From an uncultured Helicobacter sp. (GTDB lineage: Bacteria > Campylobacterota > Campylobacteria > Campylobacterales > Helicobacteraceae), in assembly GCA_944325475.1 (NCBI GenBank), contig CALVAF010000143.1, positions 1 through 9,919 on the forward strand: DNA of 9,919 bases. Direction: 5' to 3'. Below, piece by piece: positions 5,684 through 9,919 of the stretch. The notes beneath the pieces are model-generated. The model saw only the letters and a program-made list of their open reading frames with translations, was not told where the DNA came from and did not search any database. Within the stretch, counting starts at the first letter, position 1; every line of letters starts with the position of its first letter. A program made the translations under genes and the position numbers.

Positions 5684-6835
5684 TTACAGGCAAAACCCCT
5701 CACAAGTCCTAAAACAATACGCCACACCCTTATAAAAAAACTCCAAGCTATATGCATGCAACATCAATCGCTCGTCCCCAAAATACCCTCTTCTTTTCTC
5801 CACACAAAGCCCGCAATCTTGATTCTGCCCTATAAACTCACTCTCCAAATATTCCCGACTTTGCCAATCCTCACAGCCATAAAGCGGGTCGCCTAAAATC
5901 GGAAAGCCAAGCGCAAAAAGGCACACTCTAATCTGATGTGTCCTGCCCGTTATGGGATACACTTTAAGTAAAGTATTCCCCTTAAAATCCCCCAAAATCT
6001 CAAATTCACTTTTTGTTTCTTTAAACTCTAAGCGCTTGGCAAATTTAGAATCATAGGGCTTGGAATTCAGAAATCCAAAATTGCAAGGTTTCAAATCATA
6101 AAGCTTAGAATTATGGGGCTTAGAATCACAAAACCCAGAATCACCAATTTTACAATCATGCCCCAAAGCCCCTCTAGCCTCGCAATCCCCTCTGCCCCCC
6201 AAATCCTGCCCCAAAAACACCGAACGCACACTCAAATCCCCACCCTTTGCTTGCACGCTAATTGGTAGCAAGAAGCAAAAATCCCCAAAAATCCTGCCCC
6301 TGCTGCTATCTTTTACACCCCCTGCCTCTTTTACAAATGAGTCCCCACACATTTGCCCTTTAACAAGGGCTAAATATTTCTTTTTCATCTGATTTTTTGC
6401 AAACAACTCCCCAAGCTCTACAACGCTCCTTTTGTGCTTACCCACCAGCACCAAACCACTTGTTTCCTTGTCGATTCGGTGAATCAAAGCCGCTTCCTCA
6501 CCACAAGCCTCACGCACTTCATCTATCAAGCTATGATGAGAGAATCGCCCTTTTGGGTGGATTAGCATTTTTGCAGGTTTATTAAAAAGAGCAAAATCTG
6601 CATTCTCATAAATAGGCTTAAGCCCGATAGAATGTGGCTTAAAAACCCACACTTCTACTTCCTTTTCTAAAAGCTTATTTTTCTCATTATTCCCTAGAAT
6701 CTCACCCGCATAAACCACCCTACCTTTATTAATATAACTTTGAGCTTGTGCCATAGTTAAACCTAATTCTCGCATTAAAAACAAATAGGCTTTAAGCGGA
6801 GTTTGGAAATAAAATTTTTGCTTTATAAAGGGCAT
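5684..6835 (-). CDS. RluA-family RNA pseudouridine synthase with a repeat insertion
   Basis: This enzyme converts uridine to pseudouridine in ribosomal or transfer RNA; the exact target site is not readable. From ATG 6835 it has 383 residues: an S4-like RNA-binding region (about 14-48), then the catalytic domain with FNKPAKMLIHPKG, HRIDKETSGL (catalytic Asp, residue 122), KKKYLALVKG, and the closing motif ITGRTHQIR...FPILGDPLYG. The family is normally near 300 residues. The extra length lies mainly between about residues 163 and 285, where the chain contains eight tandem pentapeptides; the core motifs on both sides are intact. A GTG at 6877 would add 14 residues but would lie upstream of the probable -10 box (6868-6873), so ATG 6835 is preferred. 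The start MPFIKQKF also resembles the H. pylori homologue HP0745 as I recall it. It is transcribed away from purB. Confidence 0.88.
   Translation of the reverse strand: MPFIKQKFYFQTPLKAYLFLMRELGLTMAQAQSYINKGRVVYAGEILGNNEKNKLLEKEVEVWVFKPHSIGLKPIYENADFALFNKPAKMLIHPKGRFSHHSLIDEVREACGEEAALIHRIDKETSGLVLVGKHKRSVVELGELFAKNQMKKKYLALVKGQMCGDSFVKEAGGVKDSSRGRIFGDFCFLLPISVQAKGGDLSVRSVFLGQDLGGRGDCEARGALGHDCKIGDSGFCDSKPHNSKLYDLKPCNFGFLNSKPYDSKFAKRLEFKETKSEFEILGDFKGNTLLKVYPITGRTHQIRVCLFALGFPILGDPLYGCEDWQSREYLESEFIGQNQDCGLCVEKRRGYFGDERLMLHAYSLEFFYKGVAYCFRTCEGFCL
6038..6157 (-). repeat. Eight tandem 15-bp units coding pentapeptides
   Basis: The minus-strand frame reads DCKIG, DSGFC, DSKPH, NSKLY, DLKPC, NFGFL, NSKPY, DSKFA: eight consecutive copies of [DN]-x-[KG]-x-x. 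The DNA units share GATTCTAAG-like cores and are degenerate, so the array is not fresh. It sits inside the catalytic domain of the pseudouridine synthase, where relatives have a short loop. Confidence 0.8.
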
Positions 6836-6853
6836 TCTGTAACTTTTAAGTGG

Positions 6854-6859
6854 TATTAT
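6854..6859 (+). promoter_or_regulatory. Possible purB -10 box
   Basis: TATTAT lies 36 bases before the purB start, which would place the transcript start near 6866 and give a leader of about 29 bases with AAAAGGA at 6882-6888 as ribosome site. No -35 is visible, as usual for this group. Confidence 0.35.
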
Positions 6860-6867
6860 GTTAGGAT

Positions 6868-6873
6868 ATTGTA
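6868..6873 (-). promoter_or_regulatory. Probable extended -10 box for the pseudouridine synthase gene
   Basis: On the minus strand TGCTACAAT is an extended -10 (TG-n-TACAAT). Transcription would start near 6861, leaving about 26 bases before ATG 6835. It overlaps the probable purB promoter region, so the two divergent genes may compete for polymerase. Confidence 0.4.
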
Positions 6874-6894
6874 GCACATTTTAAAAGGATTGAT

Positions 6895-8316
6895 ATGATA
6901 GAGCGTTATGCTAGAGAAAAGATGAAAAAACTTTGGGATTTAGAGGCGAAATATAGTGCGTGGCTAGAAGTAGAAAAAGCCCTAGTGCGTGGGTGGAATA
7001 AACTAGGGCTAATCCCAGATTCTGATTGTGAGAAAATCTGCAAAAATGCGAGATTTGATATAGCAAGAATCGATGCAATAGAGGCAGTTACTAAGCATGA
7101 CCTTATCGCTTTTACCACGAGTGTGGCAGAATCTCTAGGCGAAGAGTCGCGGTGGTTTCATTATGGAATCACTTCAAGCGATACGATTGATACTGCTGTG
7201 GCATTGCAAATGCGAGATTCTCTAAAGATTATCATCAATGATGTTAAAAGCTTGCAAGAGGCGATACAACGCAGGGCTTATGAGCATAAAGATACCTTAA
7301 TGGTGGGGCGAAGTCATGGCATTCATGGTGAGCCTATCACCTTTGGGCTGGTGTGTGCGATATGGTATGATGAGCTTACAAGGCATTTGCGGGCTTTAGA
7401 ATCTACATTGCAAGTCATCAGTGTGGGGAAACTTAGCGGTGCAATGGGCAATCTCGCTCATACCCCCATAGAACTAGAAGAGCTTGTATGTACGGATTTG
7501 GGGCTACAAGCCGCCCCTGTGAGTAACCAAGTCATTCAGCGAGATAGATACGCAAGGCTTATGAGCGATTTGGCGTTGCTAGCAAGTAGCTGTGAGAAAA
7601 TCGCGGTGGAAATCCGCCATTTGCAACGCACCGAGGTGTATGAGGCAGAAGAATACTTTAGCGAAGGGCAAAAAGGCAGCTCTGCGATGCCCCACAAACG
7701 CAATCCCATCTTAAGCGAAAATATCACTGGGCTTTGCCGCGTGATACGCAGCTTTGCGCTTCCAGCTATGGAGAATGTCGCGCTATGGCATGAGCGCGAT
7801 ATTAGCCACTCAAGCGTGGAGCGATTTATCCTGCCTGACTCTTTTATCACAACAGATTTTATGTTAGCGCGTCTCACAGGGCTAGTTGATAAGCTAGTCG
7901 TGTATCCCAAAAATATGCTAAAAAATCTTAATCTCACGGGGGGCTTGGTCTTTTCACAGAGAATCTTGCTGGAGCTTCCTAAATGCGGAGTAAGCCGCGA
8001 AGATGCCTATAAAATCGTGCAAAGAAATGCGATGAAAGTCTGGCAAGCCTTGCAAGAAGGGAGGCAAGCGGTAAATGAAAAGGGCGAATCCTTATATCTA
8101 CAATATCTTTTGAGCGATAATGAGCTTGTAGAGCTGCTTTCAAAAGGGGGCGCAAAGGGTGGAGATTCTAAAGGTGGTATAGAATCTAGTGATGGCATAG
8201 ATTCTACAGAATCTAAAATAGATTCTAAGAGCGGCGAGGCGATTATCCGCCAATGCTTTGATTACAGCTACTATACCAAAAATGTAGATTCTATCTTTAA
8301 GAGGGTGTTTGGGTAA
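6895..8316 (+). CDS. purB: Adenylosuccinate lyase
   Basis: It catalyses two fumarate-releasing steps of purine synthesis: SAICAR to AICAR and adenylosuccinate to AMP, in the cytoplasm as a homotetramer. There are 473 residues. The fumarase-superfamily signature GSSAMPHKRNP is at 261-271, with S262 as the mobile-loop catalytic serine. GRSHGIHGEP holds catalytic H141, KHDLIAF holds H68, and TSSDTIDT (93-100) binds substrate. AAAAGGA seven bases before ATG 6895 fixes the start. The protein is about 30 residues longer than usual for the family: residues 417-447 are a glycine-serine-aspartate-rich stretch with several DSK/IDS steps, inserted before the conserved C-terminal helix (CFDYSYYTKNVDSIFKRVFG). 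Since the catalytic motifs and tail are intact, I expect an active enzyme. The next gene starts 5 bp after its stop. Confidence 0.96.
   Translation: MIERYAREKMKKLWDLEAKYSAWLEVEKALVRGWNKLGLIPDSDCEKICKNARFDIARIDAIEAVTKHDLIAFTTSVAESLGEESRWFHYGITSSDTIDTAVALQMRDSLKIIINDVKSLQEAIQRRAYEHKDTLMVGRSHGIHGEPITFGLVCAIWYDELTRHLRALESTLQVISVGKLSGAMGNLAHTPIELEELVCTDLGLQAAPVSNQVIQRDRYARLMSDLALLASSCEKIAVEIRHLQRTEVYEAEEYFSEGQKGSSAMPHKRNPILSENITGLCRVIRSFALPAMENVALWHERDISHSSVERFILPDSFITTDFMLARLTGLVDKLVVYPKNMLKNLNLTGGLVFSQRILLELPKCGVSREDAYKIVQRNAMKVWQALQEGRQAVNEKGESLYLQYLLSDNELVELLSKGGAKGGDSKGGIESSDGIDSTESKIDSKSGEAIIRQCFDYSYYTKNVDSIFKRVFG
8143..8235 (+). repeat. GATTCTA-rich insertion in purB
   Basis: This in-frame segment holds AGATTCT/AGAATCT cores at about 8164, 8180, 8199, 8208 and 8219, in both orientations, with GGTGG-type spacers. 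It codes GGAKGGDSKGGIESSDG and the next residues to KIDSKSGE. Since AGATTCT and AGAATCT are mutual reverse complements, neighbouring copies can form stems. Ordinary PurB proteins lack this stretch. Confidence 0.7.
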
Positions 8317-8321
8317 AAATA

Positions 8322-9919
8322 ATGGACAATATTTTACAAACTCAAGAAACTCTTTGTGGCGATAGTCTTTCTATCTTAAAAAATCATATTGGCAGTGAAT
8401 GTGTAGACATAATCATCACAAGTCCACCCTATAATGCTGCCCATAAATACGATTGTTATAATGATGATTTAGAATTTACGCATTATTTAGATTCTATGAA
8501 AGCTACCTTTAGCGAATGCTACCGTGTGTTAAAGATAGGTGGTAGAATCTGTGTCAATGTGCCTTTTGCTGTGAAAAATAAAGAATCAAAAGAGGTGCGG
8601 TTTTTATCCGTGCATATTATGCAGATTCTAAACACAATAGGCTTTAAAGAATTTGAGCTTATTACTTGGCATAAGGGCAAAGACATTCGACATTTTCAAG
8701 GAAATAATACAGCATGGGGAAGTTGGAAAAGCCCATCTTGCCCCTCTTTTAGACCACTTGGTGAGGCAGTGCTAGTCTTTTATAAAGAACATAGAATCCA
8801 TAAAGGTGATTTGACAAAAAGCGACATAAGTGCCGAAGAATTTAAAGCATGGACAAAAAATGTATGGTATTTTGATAAAGATTTAGAAACTCAAAATATC
8901 CAAGATTGCAATAGACAACAAAGAATAGATTGTAAAGAATATATGAATAATCAAATCTACGCATTAGATTCTAAAGACCATATCGATATTGATATAGGAC
9001 AAGTCTTTCCTAATGTGCTATGTGCTAGCAATAATGCTAAAAAAGACTTACACCCAGCCCCCTATCCAGAGGAGCTAATAGAACGACTTTTGAAATTGTA
9101 TTCCTATCAAGATGACATTGTATTAGACCCTTTTCTTGGCACAGGCACAACGGCAGCAGTAGCACAAAGGCTAAAGAGGCAATTTATTGGTATTGAGCTA
9201 TCAAAGAAATATTGCAAAGAGGCTCTACAAAGACTAGCATATAATAAAAATCCCTTATCCATAAAAACACTAAATTCCGAGATACTATCACAAGCTAGAC
9301 ACAAGATAAAAAACAACAAAGAATCCAAGCAAAATACGACTCCTAAAAAATCTCTTGATAACAACAAAAAGTCCATTTCAAGCGCTACTTACCCTAATAC
9401 ACATTGCCTTGATACACAGGATAATATGCTGATTCTCAAATCCTTTGATAAAAATTTTGAAAGCCTTGTAAATAGTGGCGATTCTAGTGGTAGTCTAAGC
9501 GAGATTTTCCCTTATAAAGAAGCCTTTAGCCCTAATCTCTTGAGTGCTTTGGTAGAAAAATATCATTGCAATATAGAATCTCTCTTTGACCCCTTTTGTG
9601 GCGTAGGCAGTAGCTTTATGGATTCTCAAATCACGCAATGCTATGGCTTTGATACCAATCCTCTAGCTTTCCATATCGCAAGGGCAAAGCTAGAAAAATT
9701 AGATTCTAAGAATTTACAAAAGGCAAAAAATATTGTGAAAAAGTATGAATATCAAGGGAGTTTGGATATTCATACTTTAGAGATTTCCACACATAAAAAT
9801 CACACAGACTCCAAAAATGCAAAAAAACATCGCAGAGATTCTTTATATGCGTTACCACAATGGAAATCTTTTAGCAACTACGCTACTGCTCAAACATATC
9901 ATACTCTCATGCACTCTAT
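8322..9919 (+). CDS. Fused DNA methyltransferase with two AdoMet motifs (3' partial)
   Basis: The frame runs open from ATG 8322 to the window end, 532 residues so far. The first domain (about 1-310) is a beta-class amino-methyltransferase: target motif SPPYN (34-38) comes before AdoMet motif DPFLGTGTT (269-277), with LHPAPYPEELIERL before and FIGIELSKKYC after. Such enzymes methylate N4 of cytosine or N6 of adenine; SPPY leans to N4-cytosine but does not decide it. A lysine- and serine-rich linker (about 315-390) leads to a second methylase-like domain: IFPYKEAFSP, DPFCGVGSS (423-431) and GFDTNPLAFHIARAKL, whose target motif would lie beyond the window. Paired methylases usually serve restriction systems with asymmetric sites, but no nuclease is visible here. 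The start is fixed by an in-frame stop at 8298. The ribosome site is weak, five bases after purB. The gene looks more AT-rich than purB, suggesting acquisition. Confidence 0.85.
   Translation, partial: MDNILQTQETLCGDSLSILKNHIGSECVDIIITSPPYNAAHKYDCYNDDLEFTHYLDSMKATFSECYRVLKIGGRICVNVPFAVKNKESKEVRFLSVHIMQILNTIGFKEFELITWHKGKDIRHFQGNNTAWGSWKSPSCPSFRPLGEAVLVFYKEHRIHKGDLTKSDISAEEFKAWTKNVWYFDKDLETQNIQDCNRQQRIDCKEYMNNQIYALDSKDHIDIDIGQVFPNVLCASNNAKKDLHPAPYPEELIERLLKLYSYQDDIVLDPFLGTGTTAAVAQRLKRQFIGIELSKKYCKEALQRLAYNKNPLSIKTLNSEILSQARHKIKNNKESKQNTTPKKSLDNNKKSISSATYPNTHCLDTQDNMLILKSFDKNFESLVNSGDSSGSLSEIFPYKEAFSPNLLSALVEKYHCNIESLFDPFCGVGSSFMDSQITQCYGFDTNPLAFHIARAKLEKLDSKNLQKAKNIVKKYEYQGSLDIHTLEISTHKNHTDSKNAKKHRRDSLYALPQWKSFSNYATAQTYHTLMHS

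Noticed and set aside
5666..5687. AU-only inverted repeat as terminator of the pseudouridine synthase gene
   Set aside because: The stem has almost no GC pairs, overlaps the stop codon and is followed by A and not T on the minus strand.
6038..6157. Membership of the classic pentapeptide-repeat (A(D/N)LXX) family
   Set aside because: The central position is mostly Ser and the next Lys/Gly, and the array is short and inserted in an enzyme loop, unlike a beta-helix protein.
1..9919. tRNA, rRNA, CRISPR array, transposase or attachment site
   Set aside because: I saw no cloverleaf, no spaced identical repeats, no transposase motif and no terminal inverted repeats in the window.

Overview
The window looks like a chromosomal segment from a Helicobacter, probably an enterohepatic type. 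The reasons are the AT-rich, lysine- and asparagine-rich coding style, the intact arsR-arsS-hemB order that I recall from H. pylori, an apparent trpC-trpF fusion, and the very frequent heptamer GATTCTA/TAGAATC (about 30 by hand count, roughly 2 expected). The species cannot be fixed from the sequence.

Left part (1-4552, + strand): the 3' end of a phosphoribosylanthranilate isomerase domain, probably the C-terminal half of a TrpCF fusion. After a promoter gap comes an overlapping pair of small genes, one TPR-like and one CiaD-like. A 235-bp gap with strong RNA structure follows. It contains a candidate small RNA with its own promoter and U-tract terminator, and an arsR leader whose Shine-Dalgarno sequence sits in a perfect hairpin. 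Then come arsR (response regulator) and arsS (sensor kinase), overlapping by 8 bp, and hemB 2 bp after arsS. The three look like one operon joining acid sensing to haem synthesis.

Middle (4553-5683): no intact gene. The minus strand holds the eroded remains of a Tat-secreted PhoX/DUF839 alkaline phosphatase. It is readable from a twin-arginine start to the family's C-terminal motifs, but only by switching frames many times, and it carries a run of 12 G (minus strand).

Right part: a minus-strand RluA-family pseudouridine synthase with eight tandem pentapeptides inserted in its catalytic domain. It is divergent from purB (adenylosuccinate lyase), which carries its own GATTCTA-rich insertion near the C-terminus. 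Directly behind purB, and running off the window, is an AT-rich fused DNA methyltransferase with two separate AdoMet-binding motifs. It is the most likely accessory, restriction-modification type gene here.

Most of the window is housekeeping and conserved regulation. The parts that deserve a second look are the arsR leader with its candidate RNA, the phoX remnant, the repeat insertions in two essential-type enzymes, and the double methylase.
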